Position numbers and translations under genes: made by a program | Notes under the pieces: generated by a model | What the model saw: only the letters and a program-made list of their open reading frames with translations | The model's database searches: none | What the model was told of the DNA's origin: nothing | Shown here: positions 9,425-18,510 of the stretch, in pieces | Layout: each line of letters begins with the position of its first letter | Numbering within the stretch: position 1 is the first letter of the stretch | Assembly: GCF_001434295.1 (NCBI RefSeq) | Contig: NZ_AZFA01000002.1 | Location: forward strand, 62,001-126,000 | DNA: 64,000 nt | Source of the DNA: Companilactobacillus versmoldensis DSM 14857 = KCTC 3814 | GTDB taxonomy: Bacteria > Bacillota > Bacilli > Lactobacillales > Lactobacillaceae | Direction: 5' to 3'

Positions 9425-9847
9425 TTAATATTGTTTACCAGATAACTTTTCTTCCAATATTTGAATTGCATCATGGTAATTCTCATAGTAATTAACGTCA
9501 AAGAAATAATCAGTTCCATTGATCATCGCTGATAACTTGCTTTTATCACGATTATGTAAAATAATCACAGGTTTTTGAAGACGTTCAGCATAGGCCAATT
9601 CATAGCCGACACCTAAACTGGGATTAGTTGTATCCGCAATGACGATATCTGCCTGTGACATCCATTCAACATCACGATCTCGAATATCCTTATCAGTCAA
9701 TTCTGTTTGACCATCTGCAGTCAGATTTTGATCAGCTAAATGTTCTGTTAATACGTCATTATCTTTTTTTAAATATTTAACTATTTTCTTATAAACTTTG
9801 GCTTCATCTCTTCCACCACGAATAGAGGCAGCAAAATATATCTTCAT
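9425..9847 (-). CDS. DNPH1/Rcl-like 2'-deoxynucleoside 5'-monophosphate N-hydrolase
   Basis: A 140-residue member of the nucleoside 2-deoxyribosyltransferase superfamily. YFAASIRGGRDE at residues 4-15, VLTEHLAD at 32-39, DVEWMSQADIVIAD at 59-72 and NPSLGVGYELAYAE at 75-88 match the human DNPH1 (Rcl) pattern closely, including the probable catalytic Glu83. DNPH1 splits deoxynucleoside monophosphates into base and deoxyribose 5-phosphate and is thought to clean the nucleotide pool. A classical transferase acting between nucleosides remains possible. AGGGGGAT precedes the ATG, and a TATAAT lies about 20 bp further upstream. Confidence 0.82.
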   Translation of the reverse strand: MKIYFAASIRGGRDEAKVYKKIVKYLKKDNDVLTEHLADQNLTADGQTELTDKDIRDRDVEWMSQADIVIADTTNPSLGVGYELAYAERLQKPVIILHNRDKSKLSAMINGTDYFFDVNYYENYHDAIQILEEKLSGKQY

Positions 9848-9965
9848 GTTCTATCCCCCTTGCTAATATTATACAAATAATCAGTCATAAAAGTATAACT
9901 ATTTTTAGCCCCATTATGACCATGACGTTTAGTAAAATGCAATTGATTGAATTACCAAAAATAGT

Positions 9966-10010
9966 AAACAAAAAACGAGTAAGCCAAGGATAATCTTGGA
10001 ATACTCGTTT
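9966..10010 (-). terminator. Terminator of the ABC-export operon
   Basis: A long two-part hairpin: outer stem AAACGAGTA with its complement and inner stem CCAAG/CTTGG. The A-rich left flank gives a U-tract on the minus strand, 14 bp beyond the stop of the last operon gene. Confidence 0.82.
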
Positions 10011-10023
10011 ATTTGTGTTTTTT

Positions 10024-10482
10024 TTAAAATAATGAAATGATGAACATGATCAAAGTCCAAATACTGATGTTGATCTTAGCTTGTCGAGAAACTGCTAATG
10101 ATGTCCAATTGATCCAAGCCAACAACCCGAATTGGATAACTCCAATCAAGATATTAGCCAGAATATTAGTATTTGCTTGAGTCGATAACATAACTATGGT
10201 CTGTAAAACTCCCCCGATAGCAAATGTGACTGCAACATTGACTAATAAAATGGACCGATACTCAACTGATTCTTTCTTTAAAATCAGTAAGTAAATGGCA
10301 TAAACGATTGCCAAAACTACTACCATTGCAATGATTGCCAATAAAACAACTAAGGCTTTATTAGTTTGTGAGAACTGATCCATTAGCACAAACTTACAAT
10401 AAACTTCGGCAAACAAACTGATAGCAGCAATCAAAATCAAGCCGATGATTGAACTACGCTTAACTTTATATAATATTCCCAT
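10024..10482 (-). CDS. Four-helix membrane protein, last gene of the ABC operon
   Basis: A 152-residue protein with four predicted transmembrane helices (about 12-33, 42-66, 79-98 and 105-123) and a final hydrophobic tail. I recognise no family. It begins 6 bp after the permease gene, so it is very likely part of the same transcript. Bacillus YknWXYZ also contains an extra small membrane protein (YknW) beside adaptor, ATPase and permease; this protein may play a comparable assembly role, which is inference from position only. Confidence 0.6.
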   Translation of the reverse strand: MGILYKVKRSSIIGLILIAAISLFAEVYCKFVLMDQFSQTNKALVVLLAIIAMVVVLAIVYAIYLLILKKESVEYRSILLVNVAVTFAIGGVLQTIVMLSTQANTNILANILIGVIQFGLLAWINWTSLAVSRQAKINISIWTLIMFIISLF

Positions 10483-10488
10483 GTGTAA

Positions 10489-11643
10489 TTACTCCTCTTT
10501 TAATAAACCGACTAACGAAGATTTAGCAGCCTTATTTGCTGGAATAAATCCAAACAATAAACCGACTGCACATGAAACTAATAATGAAATCAAAATCGAA
10601 TAAATGGTGATGACCGCTTTAAACGGCAAGAAGGCATTTATCAATAAGACTAGTAAGTAGCCAATGATGATCCCTAAAATACCACCGATAACGCAAAGTA
10701 CGATACTTTCAGTTAGAAATTGGTTACGAATATTCTTCCCAGTTGCACCGAAGGCACGGCGGATACCAATTTCACCACGACGTTCTGAAACTGAAATATA
10801 CATCACGTTCATGACGCCGATACCGGCAATCAGCAACGAAATACCTGCTACTAACGCCACAAAATAAGTCACACTATTCAAGACTTTTTGGAACGACTTC
10901 ATCGCTTTGGTTGGATCTTCGATACTGTATTTACCTTCATGCTTATATTCACCGCTAGCTTTGATTTTCTTCAATGCTCTTTGGCCGACGGCTTTTTTGC
11001 TCTGACCACTTTCAACGGTCAATTTAGCTTGATTCTTCCCAGATTTACCAGCAAAAATATGATTGAAGGTCTTCTTAGGCATATAGACATTCGTCGAGTA
11101 TTCATCTGTAGAGAAGGTTCCGCGGATAACGAAAACATCAGTACCGATTTGAATGGTCTTTCCATTGGCACTATCGTTACCGAACAGCTTTTGCTTCAAA
11201 CGATTGGAGATCAAGACATTGTAAGAATTGTCATCAATCAATAATGATGAACGTTGTGTCCGATTGACATCGCTCTTCTTTCCAATAGCGCCAATGTAAG
11301 TTTTCATTTTATTACCTTGAGAACTAACATTGGTGAAAACAGTACTGTCATAGTTACTTAATTTGACGTCATTGACACCTTTGACATCTGATAATAAGGC
11401 CGCATCCCCTGAAGTGAATCCAGACGAATCTGCAGAGTCAGCCGAGTTAGCCTGATAATCCAAAGTAACTTTATTTGAGGTGTTACCTTGACCCAATTCT
11501 TTGGTAATACTTTGTGTGAAGCCATCGCCAACAGCCAAAATGCAAATCACACTGGCAATACCAATGATGATACCTAACATAGTCAGTAAATTACGATTCT
11601 TATTTTTCTTAATCGAACGCAATGCGATAGTTAAATTTTCCAT
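10489..11643 (-). CDS. MacB/FtsX-type ABC transporter permease
   Basis: A 384-residue permease with the MacB layout: one N-terminal helix (LLTMLGIIIGIASVICILAVG), a large extracytoplasmic domain of about 230 residues rich in Ser, Asn and Lys, then three C-terminal helices (VALVAGISLLIAGIGVMNVMY onward). The SVSERRGEIGIRRAFGA segment is the coupling motif of the family. The ATG overlaps the stop of the ATPase gene in TAATG, giving translational coupling. Together with the adaptor and ATPase it probably exports a peptide or toxic compound, like YknXYZ or MacAB. Confidence 0.88.
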   Translation of the reverse strand: MENLTIALRSIKKNKNRNLLTMLGIIIGIASVICILAVGDGFTQSITKELGQGNTSNKVTLDYQANSADSADSSGFTSGDAALLSDVKGVNDVKLSNYDSTVFTNVSSQGNKMKTYIGAIGKKSDVNRTQRSSLLIDDNSYNVLISNRLKQKLFGNDSANGKTIQIGTDVFVIRGTFSTDEYSTNVYMPKKTFNHIFAGKSGKNQAKLTVESGQSKKAVGQRALKKIKASGEYKHEGKYSIEDPTKAMKSFQKVLNSVTYFVALVAGISLLIAGIGVMNVMYISVSERRGEIGIRRAFGATGKNIRNQFLTESIVLCVIGGILGIIIGYLLVLLINAFLPFKAVITIYSILISLLVSCAVGLLFGFIPANKAAKSSLVGLLKEE

Positions 11644-12326
11644 TATTTATCCACCACACTTTGTTGGTCCTGATAAAGCTTGCCATCACGGATATAAACT
11701 GTCCGCATAGCGAAATCTGCAACTTCTTTATCATGTGTGACCATTATTATTGTTGTATTGAATGTTTCATTTAAATGTCTAAATAGATCCATGATCTCAT
11801 GCCCTGTTTTTGAATCCAGTGCACCAGTAGGTTCGTCAGCAATGATGATCTGTGGATTATTGACAATAGCTCGTGCTATCGCCACTCTTTGTTGCTGACC
11901 ACCAGATAACTCACTTGGCAAATTATTTTCCTTACCTTGTAGGCCGACTTGCTCGATAACTTCATTTATAACTGTTTGACGATCCGTGATTGTCTGCGTT
12001 TTGCTATAAATCAAAGGTATCTCAATATTTTCAAAAACTGTGTAATTACTTAATAACTTAAAATTTTGAAAAACAAAGCCGATTTTATCGCCACGGATAT
12101 GCGACATCGAAACATCGTCGCTATCCTTGTACTCTTGATTATCAAGGTAATAATCACCTGTGTAATCATTGTCCAACAATCCTAAAATATTGATCAAGGT
12201 AGACTTTCCAGAGCCAGAGGGTCCCATAATAGCTAAAAATTCACCATCATTTACATCAAGATCGATATCGGACAAGGCTTTGAATTTACGATTATATACT
12301 TTAGAAACTTTTTTAACTCGCAACAT
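11643..12326 (-). CDS. ABC transporter ATPase (MacB/LolD type)
   Basis: A 227-residue ATPase. Walker A is GPSGSGKST near residue 38, the Q-loop lies in FVFQNFKLLSNYTVFEN, the signature is LSGGQQQRVAIARA, Walker B is IIIADEPTGALD and the H-loop is MVTHD. These are typical of the MacB/LolD/YknY exporters. The ATG at 12326 is preceded by GGGTG; a TTG one codon earlier is unlikely. Its stop overlaps the permease start by one base. Confidence 0.93.
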   Translation of the reverse strand: MLRVKKVSKVYNRKFKALSDIDLDVNDGEFLAIMGPSGSGKSTLINILGLLDNDYTGDYYLDNQEYKDSDDVSMSHIRGDKIGFVFQNFKLLSNYTVFENIEIPLIYSKTQTITDRQTVINEVIEQVGLQGKENNLPSELSGGQQQRVAIARAIVNNPQIIIADEPTGALDSKTGHEIMDLFRHLNETFNTTIIMVTHDKEVADFAMRTVYIRDGKLYQDQQSVVDK

Positions 12327-12342
12327 CAATTTTCACCCCGCT

Positions 12343-13371
12343 CTAATCTAAAACTAACTTCTGTCCAGCTTTAAGACCAGAATGTGTGTAATAGAAGTCA
12401 CCATTTTTATTCAAGTTCAAATAAGTTTTCTTCTTCTTACCATTCTTTAAGACGTAGACATAGTCATCGTCATGAACAGCATCACTTGGGATCTTATAAC
12501 CCTTAGAACTTGTCTTGATCTGGACATGCATACCATATGTTAAGTTTTGATCTGCAGTAACTTCAAAATGATAATACGAGACTGATGATGATGAATTGTA
12601 TGGTGCTTTATCGATGCCAGTAATAGTTCCATACATCTTTTTACCATTGTTCTTGTAGACCTGAACGTCATCATTATTGTGGATACTTGTTAAAGCATAT
12701 TCATTAATATTTCCGAGAACTTCTGGTTTGCCATAAACGTAATATGAACCATTGGTTTCCTTGATCAAGGTACCAGCAATCGGAGCAGTAACTGTTCGAT
12801 TGGCTTCTTGGTTCAACTCAGCTAATTTATTTTGGTCACTTGTGATCTGTGCATTGTTCTGAACAATTTCAGCTGAATTATCAGTTGCTGAACTAGTTGT
12901 TGGTGTACTTGTATCTGAACTAGTTGAATCATCACCAACAAAGGCACCGATGGTTGAACTATCTGAAGAATCTCCGGTTACAGATGATGTAGAACTTGTA
13001 TCGTTCACTGAACTAGCACTTTGTAATGAAGCATTAGTTGATTGCAATTGCTGAATTTCAGCATTGACACTACTGATCTGTGTTGACATATCTTTGTTAA
13101 ACGTAAATAACGTTTGACCTTTTGTGACCTTTTCACCATTCTTCATTGGTGTTGAAGTTAAAGTTTCACCTTGTAATGGTTTGTCACTGACACTTTGTTT
13201 CTGGTTTGGAGCTACGACTCCACTGTAATAAGTTTCCTCGCGAGACGAAACAGTGTAAGTCTTATAATTCACTTGGCCATTTTTGCCATTGAATAAAGCT
13301 ACAACGACAATTGCCAAAATCAAAAATATGGTACAAATACTCCAAATTGCATAATCAATTCTTTTACTCAT
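12343..13371 (-). CDS. Membrane-fusion (HlyD/YknX-like) adaptor of the ABC exporter
   Basis: A 342-residue adaptor with one N-terminal membrane helix (about residues 8-27) and an extracellular part containing lipoyl/barrel halves around VTAPIAGTLIKETNGSYYV and KIPSDAVHDDDYVYVLKNG. An insertion at about 120-165 is almost entirely Ser, Thr and Asp inside the expected coiled-coil hairpin, which is unusual and probably disordered. ATG 13371 is chosen because GGGGAAG lies just upstream. The gene is first in the operon adaptor-ATPase-permease-membrane protein. Confidence 0.85.
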   Translation of the reverse strand: MSKRIDYAIWSICTIFLILAIVVVALFNGKNGQVNYKTYTVSSREETYYSGVVAPNQKQSVSDKPLQGETLTSTPMKNGEKVTKGQTLFTFNKDMSTQISSVNAEIQQLQSTNASLQSASSVNDTSSTSSVTGDSSDSSTIGAFVGDDSTSSDTSTPTTSSATDNSAEIVQNNAQITSDQNKLAELNQEANRTVTAPIAGTLIKETNGSYYVYGKPEVLGNINEYALTSIHNNDDVQVYKNNGKKMYGTITGIDKAPYNSSSSVSYYHFEVTADQNLTYGMHVQIKTSSKGYKIPSDAVHDDDYVYVLKNGKKKKTYLNLNKNGDFYYTHSGLKAGQKLVLD

Positions 13372-13454
13372 AATCTTCCCCACATTCAAATTCTAAAAAA
13401 AGTCATGTCCCCATTATATATGTATTTCTTAAAAATGTATCAATGAATTCGATT

Positions 13455-13498
13455 ACAAAATAAAAAGATAGTGAAAAAAATATTTATCACTATCTTTC
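13455..13498 (-). terminator. Terminator of the nitroreductase gene
   Basis: Stem AAAGATAGTGA with its perfect complement TCACTATCTTT around an A/T loop; the minus-strand 3' side is U-rich. It follows the nitroreductase stop at 13532. Confidence 0.75.
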
Positions 13499-13531
13499 AT
13501 AATTAATTTTATAAAGAATTAAATTTTTTGT

Positions 13532-14269
13532 CTAATTAAGAGAGAATCCTTGATCCTTCAAAAATGACCCAATGTCGTCACGTCTGATTTCTTTAAAGAA
13601 ATCAACATTCTTCTCTGTCCAATCCGTCGATTGATTATTACTACCACGATTTAAGTAATAGTTGTGGATCTGTTGATCATAATCAGTCAAATCAGTAAAA
13701 CTGCTGATATCATAAGTATCGACTGAAAATTGATTAGACTTAGGTAAACGAGGTTTCACTTGATTTTTATTTTCTGGAAAACCAATCGTCATCCCAAACA
13801 ATGGGAAAGTGAATCTTGGTAAATGTAATAACTCCGCCACGCGACGGATATCGTTCCTGATCCCACCGATATAACAAATACCTAAACCTAAAGACTCAGC
13901 TGCAACCGCCATATCTTCTGCCGCAATCGTCGTATCGACACTAGCAACTAATAGTTCTTCCATGTTTTTTAGACCATCAGTTGATTTTTTGGCGTCTTTC
14001 AACATCTTCGATTGACGATAAAGATCCGCTACAAAAACGTAGAATACTCCGCTTTTTTTAACATATGGTGCACTATTAGATATTTCCGCCAACTCATCTT
14101 TGATTGTCTTGTTACTGATTTCAATGACCGAAAAAGCTTGAACAAAATTAGACGAAGAACCGCTTTGTGCAGCTGTCATCAATTGTTGTTTCATATCAGC
14201 CGAAAGTGGTTGATCCTTAAATTGTCGTACTGAAACATGTTTTTGCATATTTGTGATTAAATCGTTCAT
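13532..14269 (-). CDS. nfsA: NfsA-type oxygen-insensitive nitroreductase
   Basis: A 245-residue FMN-dependent NADPH nitroreductase or flavin reductase. The FMN-binding [13 protein letters not shown] at residues 11-23, [16 protein letters not shown], and the central [14 protein letters not shown] followed by [11 protein letters not shown] are typical of the NfsA/FRP group. It likely reduces quinones, nitroaromatics or flavins and helps with redox balance. It is expressed alone and divergently from the ArsR gene, 101 bp away. Confidence 0.88.
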   Translation of the reverse strand: MNDLITNMQKHVSVRQFKDQPLSADMKQQLMTAAQSGSSSNFVQAFSVIEISNKTIKDELAEISNSAPYVKKSGVFYVFVADLYRQSKMLKDAKKSTDGLKNMEELLVASVDTTIAAEDMAVAAESLGLGICYIGGIRNDIRRVAELLHLPRFTFPLFGMTIGFPENKNQVKPRLPKSNQFSVDTYDISSFTDLTDYDQQIHNYYLNRGSNNQSTDWTEKNVDFFKEIRRDDIGSFLKDQGFSLN

Positions 14270-14304
14270 TCCCTACACTCTTTTCTAAAAGTTTATTATT
14301 TTGG

Positions 14305-14345
14305 TTTACTTTCTCAGTACACATGTTATTATTTTCATATGAAAA
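14305..14345 (+). promoter_or_regulatory. Promoter and dyad operator upstream of the ArsR-CDF pair
   Basis: TTTACT (14305-14310), a 16-nt spacer and TATTAT (14327-14332) form a plausible promoter. The perfect 14-bp palindrome TTTTCATATGAAAA (14332-14345) overlaps its start site, where an ArsR/SmtB repressor would act. Binding is inferred from position and symmetry. Confidence 0.55.
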
Positions 14346-14370
14346 ACATCATCATATAAGGAGGAGCACC

Positions 14371-14697
14371 ATGTCAGATATTAATCTTATCAAGCCTGAC
14401 TTATTGTCGGAAGTTCAAAAAATCATGAAACTTCTAAGCAACCCGACTAGATTGCAGATGTTAAACATTCTAGAACAAAAAGAACTAAATGTCAGCGACT
14501 TAGTCTCGATTTTAAATCTAGAACAGTCCAGCGTCTCACATCAACTAGCTTCATTACGTCAATATCAATTAGTCAGTGTCCGGCGTATCGGTAAGTCTAA
14601 CTATTATCGGCTGAGTGACCCCCATATACTTGATGTAATCAACGAAACGCTCGAACATGCTGATCACGTTCTTAGGGGGAAGAAACATGGTGAATGA
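14371..14697 (+). CDS. ArsR/SmtB-family transcriptional regulator
   Basis: A 108-residue winged-helix repressor. [24 protein letters not shown] at about 20-43 is the N-terminal part of the HTH, and [23 protein letters not shown] contains the recognition helix; the DHVL tail with several histidines ([17 protein letters not shown]) could form an alpha-5 metal site as in CzrA. The ATG at 14371 follows AAGGAGGAG. The gene overlaps the following CDF-like gene by 11 nt, and a palindrome covers its promoter, so it probably represses its own operon and releases it with a metal such as zinc. Confidence 0.88.
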   Translation: MSDINLIKPDLLSEVQKIMKLLSNPTRLQMLNILEQKELNVSDLVSILNLEQSSVSHQLASLRQYQLVSVRRIGKSNYYRLSDPHILDVINETLEHADHVLRGKKHGE

Positions 14698-15307
14698 CAC
14701 TAGCTTGATTAAAAAAAGTTTACAGATCGAATACTTTTCAACAGCCTGGATGGCTTTTGAATTTGCAGTTGGACTGTATTCGGGTATTACTGCGGGTTCT
14801 ATTTTATTGATTGCCTTTGGGATGGACAGTTTTCTAGAAATCATTTCTGGAAGCACCTTGATCTGGCGCTTAAAAAAAGAATCTCACAATGCTTCAGAAA
14901 AGGAGATTGCCCATGCAGAAAAAATCTCTTCTACTATAGTTGGTTCGGTTTTATTGCTCTTATCAGCCTATGTGGTCTTTGTATCACTTTTCAATTTGCT
15001 TAATCATCAAGAAGCTGATGCTAGCTTATCAGGGATCATGATAGCAATTGCCTCAGTTGTACTGATGCCATTTTTGACTATCAAGAAACGTCATTTAGGA
15101 AAAAGCATCAATTCCGATGCTTTGATCGAAGACGGTATGTGCAATATCACTTGTGCTTACATGGCCGCTACCGTACTAGTCGGAGTCATCGTCACTGCAT
15201 TATTTAATTTGTGGTGGATCGATTCAGTTGCAGCCTTAGTTCTAGTTTACTTTATCGCTAGTGAAGGTGCTGAATCGTTGCGAAATGGATTAAAAAATAA
15301 AAACTGA
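14687..15307 (+). CDS. CDF-like metal efflux protein without cytoplasmic domain
   Basis: A 206-residue membrane protein with about six predicted helices. [12 protein letters not shown] in the second helix and [14 protein letters not shown] in the fifth correspond to the metal-binding positions of cation diffusion facilitators, although the usual HxxxD pairs are replaced by D/E residues. The C-terminal cytoplasmic domain of classical CDF proteins is missing. AGGGGGAAG precedes the ATG at 14687, and the overlap with the ArsR stop indicates translational coupling. Metal export is inferred from this pairing; which metal is not visible. Confidence 0.75.
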   Translation: MVNDTSLIKKSLQIEYFSTAWMAFEFAVGLYSGITAGSILLIAFGMDSFLEIISGSTLIWRLKKESHNASEKEIAHAEKISSTIVGSVLLLLSAYVVFVSLFNLLNHQEADASLSGIMIAIASVVLMPFLTIKKRHLGKSINSDALIEDGMCNITCAYMAATVLVGVIVTALFNLWWIDSVAALVLVYFIASEGAESLRNGLKNKN

Positions 15308-15323
15308 TCAATGTTCCAAAAAT

Positions 15324-15376
15324 AAAGGCTGATTCATTTGTGATTTTTCGGAAAATCACAAATGAATCAGCTTTTT
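15324..15376. terminator. Long bidirectional terminator
   Basis: A stem of more than 20 bp: GCTGATTCATTTGTGATTTT with its complement around loop TCGG, with A-rich and T-rich flanks. It separates the convergent CDF and aldo/keto reductase genes. Confidence 0.9.
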
Positions 15377-15394
15377 TATTTTAAAAATTGATTT

Positions 15395-16315
15395 TTATGG
15401 CAATGTATTACCAGCTGCCAAGTACAAGTCATACCACTCTTGCTTTGTTAAGCTAACATCTGCTCCTTGAGCGCTGTCAGCAATGTGTTTAGGATTCATT
15501 GTCCCAATCAAAACTTGCATGTTAGCTGGATGACGCAAGATCCAAGCCACAGCAATTCCGTTTTTGCTGACATGGTATTTATCAGCTAGCTCGGCCAATT
15601 TTTGATTCAATTCAGGAAATTTATCGTTATCGATAAATGTACCTTCAAAAGTACCATATTGAAATGGTGACCAAGTTTGGATAGTAGTTTGCTGACGTCT
15701 TGAGTATTCAATTAGACCACCGTCGTGATCAATCGACCCAGTATCAGTCATATTAGTATGCATTCCAAAATCGATCATATTGGTATGTTCGAGACTGAAT
15801 TGTAGCTGGTTGATCAACAGCTTTTGATCAAGATTTTCTTGCAAGAATGCAAATTGTTGGGGATTAAAGTTGGAGACCCCAAAATGACGAACTTTTCCTG
15901 CAGTTTGCAGCTCATCAAAGGCAGCCTTGACCTCTTCTGGTTCCATCAATGGATCTGGTCGATGAAGCAAGAATGAATCTAAATAATCGATTTTCATCCT
16001 TGAAAGGATACCGTCGACTGATTCGATCAGATGTTTCTTGGAAAAATCATAACGTTTATCTGGTACGATGCCACCTTTTGATTGGATATACAACTGATCC
16101 CGATTGACACCAGAAAGTTTTAAACCTTCAGCAAAGTGTTTTTCAGATTTCCCTCGGCCATAAATGTCTGCTGAATCAATGAAATTGATACCATTTTCAT
16201 AGGCTGTATCGATAGCATCAGCGGCCTGTTTTGGTTCAATCGTACCCATCCGCATCACACCTAAGGCAACTGCAGAGGTTTGCCAATTTGTATTACCGAT
16301 TTTAACTTGTTTCAT
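15395..16315 (-). CDS. Aldo/keto reductase (YdhF-like)
   Basis: A 306-residue NADPH-dependent aldo/keto reductase, a TIM barrel. The catalytic tetrad is visible as Asp47 in INFIDSADIYGRG, Tyr52, Lys80 in YIQSKGG and His117 in FLLHRPDP. The coupling of VRHFGVSNFNPQQF and AVAWILRHPANMQVLIGT is typical of the YdhF branch. The physiological aldehyde is unknown. It is expressed alone; the ribosome site is GGGGGAAAT. Confidence 0.9.
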   Translation of the reverse strand: MKQVKIGNTNWQTSAVALGVMRMGTIEPKQAADAIDTAYENGINFIDSADIYGRGKSEKHFAEGLKLSGVNRDQLYIQSKGGIVPDKRYDFSKKHLIESVDGILSRMKIDYLDSFLLHRPDPLMEPEEVKAAFDELQTAGKVRHFGVSNFNPQQFAFLQENLDQKLLINQLQFSLEHTNMIDFGMHTNMTDTGSIDHDGGLIEYSRRQQTTIQTWSPFQYGTFEGTFIDNDKFPELNQKLAELADKYHVSKNGIAVAWILRHPANMQVLIGTMNPKHIADSAQGADVSLTKQEWYDLYLAAGNTLP

Positions 16316-16425
16316 TGCATTTCCCCCTCATATTACAAATTTAATTATAAACTTATTTGAAAGTATTTTATCTTTTCATATTATATGTGAAGAATTTTTG
16401 CAATCAGTTCTTTGAAATGAATATT

Positions 16426-16500
16426 AAAAAAGCGGTTATTTTTCCAATTCAGGAAAAATAACCGCTTTTCGTTAATGCACGTAACTTACGCATTTTTTAC
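16426..16500 (-). terminator. Compound terminator behind ppk
   Basis: The core is an 18-bp stem AAAAGCGGTTATTTTTCC with its complement, at 16426-16469, with the A-run that becomes a U-tract on the minus strand. Between the ppk stop and this hairpin lies an accessory dyad reading TGCGTAAGTTACGTGCA on the minus strand, followed by TTAACGA. The same order of elements occurs behind the YczE-like gene at 36403-36483. Confidence 0.8.
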
Positions 16501-16512
16501 AAACAATCCATT

Positions 16513-18510
16513 TTAATTAACGTATTTACGCCATTTTAGACGTTTCAACCAAGTTTGTTGAGTCGAGATACCAAAGATCTTATGTTTCTTGAAATATTCC
16601 CCATTAGCATTCAAAAAATATGAATTTTCAGTATCTTTCAAATACATTTTGATCATTTTAAGTAATTTCTTCTTAGGCTTTTCTTCAACGACTGGTACGG
16701 CCACTTCGACACGACGATCTAAGTTACGAGTCATCATATCTGCTGAAGAGATCCAAACCTCTTGTTCCTGATCTCCATAATTGAAATTAAAGATCCGACT
16801 GTGCTCTAATAGTTCACCAACGATACTTTGAACGACGATATCTTCTTTAGCACCACATAGGCCAAGTTTCAATGAACAAGGACCACGGACAATCAATCTA
16901 AATGGTAGACCCAAGCGAGCCGCACTATAGATGGCATTAATAACGTCGATATCAGTCAAGCCGTTAACTTTCATAAAGACGCTGCCCTTACCTGTCCGTA
17001 AATAATCTTTCGTAGCTCGTTTGATGTTGTTCAAGATCATTGGTTTCATTTGGTTCGGTGAAGTCACCAACAAGTCATAGTCGACTTCTTGATGATCAGA
17101 CAAACGTTCAAAGAACTTGATAGCGTCGACCACGTATGCCTTGTTGCTGGTGAAATAACTGACGTCAGAAAAGACATTTGAAGTAACCGCATTATAATTA
17201 CCAGTACCGATTTGAACATAGCCATCGCCATCGTTGCCTTGTTGAACTAAGCAAACTTTCGAATGAACCTTGTTTACTCTATCGCCATATAAAACTTTAA
17301 CGCCAGACGAACTCAATAATTCAGAAACCAATAAATTATGTTCCTCATCGAAACGAGCTCTTAATTCAACTAAGGCAGTAACTTTGATACCTTTTTTGGC
17401 AGCTCTTTGCAAAAGTTTTACTAGCTGAGAATTTTTTTCCGTCCGATAAATCGTAATACTGATGGCAGTAGTTTTAGGGTCATCCACTGCGGTCTCCAAA
17501 TAGTTTAAGAAGACACTAAAGGAGTCATACGGATACTTCAAAAATAGTGGTGATTTATCAAGATATCTAAGGATATTCTTAGACTCGTTCCACTTATTAG
17601 CAGTGAATGGTGCAAAAACCAGATTCTTCTGCGATTTATATAGTTTGAAGAAACCATTCAATAACTTTAAGTCGACCGGACCAGGAATCTTATAGACACT
17701 CTTCTTACTGATCCCAAATAATTGAGCAAAATAACTCCGTCCCCGGCTACCATCAGCCGCAAATTCGATTCGAGTAATTTTTCTTAGATCACGTTCATTT
17801 AAATACTGTGTCATTTTGGTCAGATATTGTTTATCAGTCAACTTTTCATCAAGAAAGTCATACTTTTTATTCTTATCATAGGTGACTCGGAAAATATAAG
17901 ACTTCAAAATATCATATTTTTGGAATATTTCATCAGCCACGTGCAAGATCAAATCTTCAATCAAGACATAATGATCCTCTACACCGGTAGGTATCAAGCG
18001 TCCCAAATCATTGGGAATCGCAATTGTATAAGTGTAGCCTTGTGATTGCATCAAGATGTTGAGATTGTGACGGAATTTATGTTCCGTCGTAAATGTCTTG
18101 ACGACTAATTCATCAGCAATATTGCTGTGATAATAATCTTTGACGTTTTGCTTCTCGAAGTCACTCAATTCACGATACTTCAGTAATTGAAAAATATTTC
18201 TATCCTTGCATGACTCCATTAAAAGTGAAAAAGCTTCATATTGTTTTGTCATATTACGAATGTTAAATTCGTAGACAAGTTCCAAGACTTCATTCCCGGT
18301 CAGGCCAGTTCTTTTTTCCACCTTTTTACTACCGATCATGCTATGAATATTGTGCATTCTGACGCTAAAAAACTCATCTAAATTATTAGATGCAATCGCC
18401 AAAAAACGCAATTTTTCTAAAATTGGCACTTTCTGATTATATGCTTGATCGATAACACGATTATCAAACAACAACCAACTTAAATCCCTATTATAATATT
18501 TACTTTTCAT
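16513..18510 (-). CDS. ppk: Polyphosphate kinase 1
   Basis: A 665-residue PPK1 that transfers the terminal phosphate of ATP to polyphosphate reversibly; peripheral membrane enzyme. The N-terminal YYNRDLSWLLFDNRV block and NNLDEFFSVRM are diagnostic. The autophosphorylated histidine should be His416 in NKVHSKVCLVQQ, with the second active-site histidine at His570 in ELLEHSRIFNF. The length is a little short of the usual 690-720 residues. The ATG lies inside the 3' end of the DUF2252 gene (11-nt overlap), so the two are translationally coupled. No exopolyphosphatase gene is adjacent. Confidence 0.95.
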   Translation of the reverse strand: MKSKYYNRDLSWLLFDNRVIDQAYNQKVPILEKLRFLAIASNNLDEFFSVRMHNIHSMIGSKKVEKRTGLTGNEVLELVYEFNIRNMTKQYEAFSLLMESCKDRNIFQLLKYRELSDFEKQNVKDYYHSNIADELVVKTFTTEHKFRHNLNILMQSQGYTYTIAIPNDLGRLIPTGVEDHYVLIEDLILHVADEIFQKYDILKSYIFRVTYDKNKKYDFLDEKLTDKQYLTKMTQYLNERDLRKITRIEFAADGSRGRSYFAQLFGISKKSVYKIPGPVDLKLLNGFFKLYKSQKNLVFAPFTANKWNESKNILRYLDKSPLFLKYPYDSFSVFLNYLETAVDDPKTTAISITIYRTEKNSQLVKLLQRAAKKGIKVTALVELRARFDEEHNLLVSELLSSSGVKVLYGDRVNKVHSKVCLVQQGNDGDGYVQIGTGNYNAVTSNVFSDVSYFTSNKAYVVDAIKFFERLSDHQEVDYDLLVTSPNQMKPMILNNIKRATKDYLRTGKGSVFMKVNGLTDIDVINAIYSAARLGLPFRLIVRGPCSLKLGLCGAKEDIVVQSIVGELLEHSRIFNFNYGDQEQEVWISSADMMTRNLDRRVEVAVPVVEEKPKKKLLKMIKMYLKDTENSYFLNANGEYFKKHKIFGISTQQTWLKRLKWRKYVN

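Noticed and set aside
10664-11244. Plus-strand frames within the ABC permease gene
   Set aside because: They are opposite a well supported permease gene and show no family motif or ribosome site.
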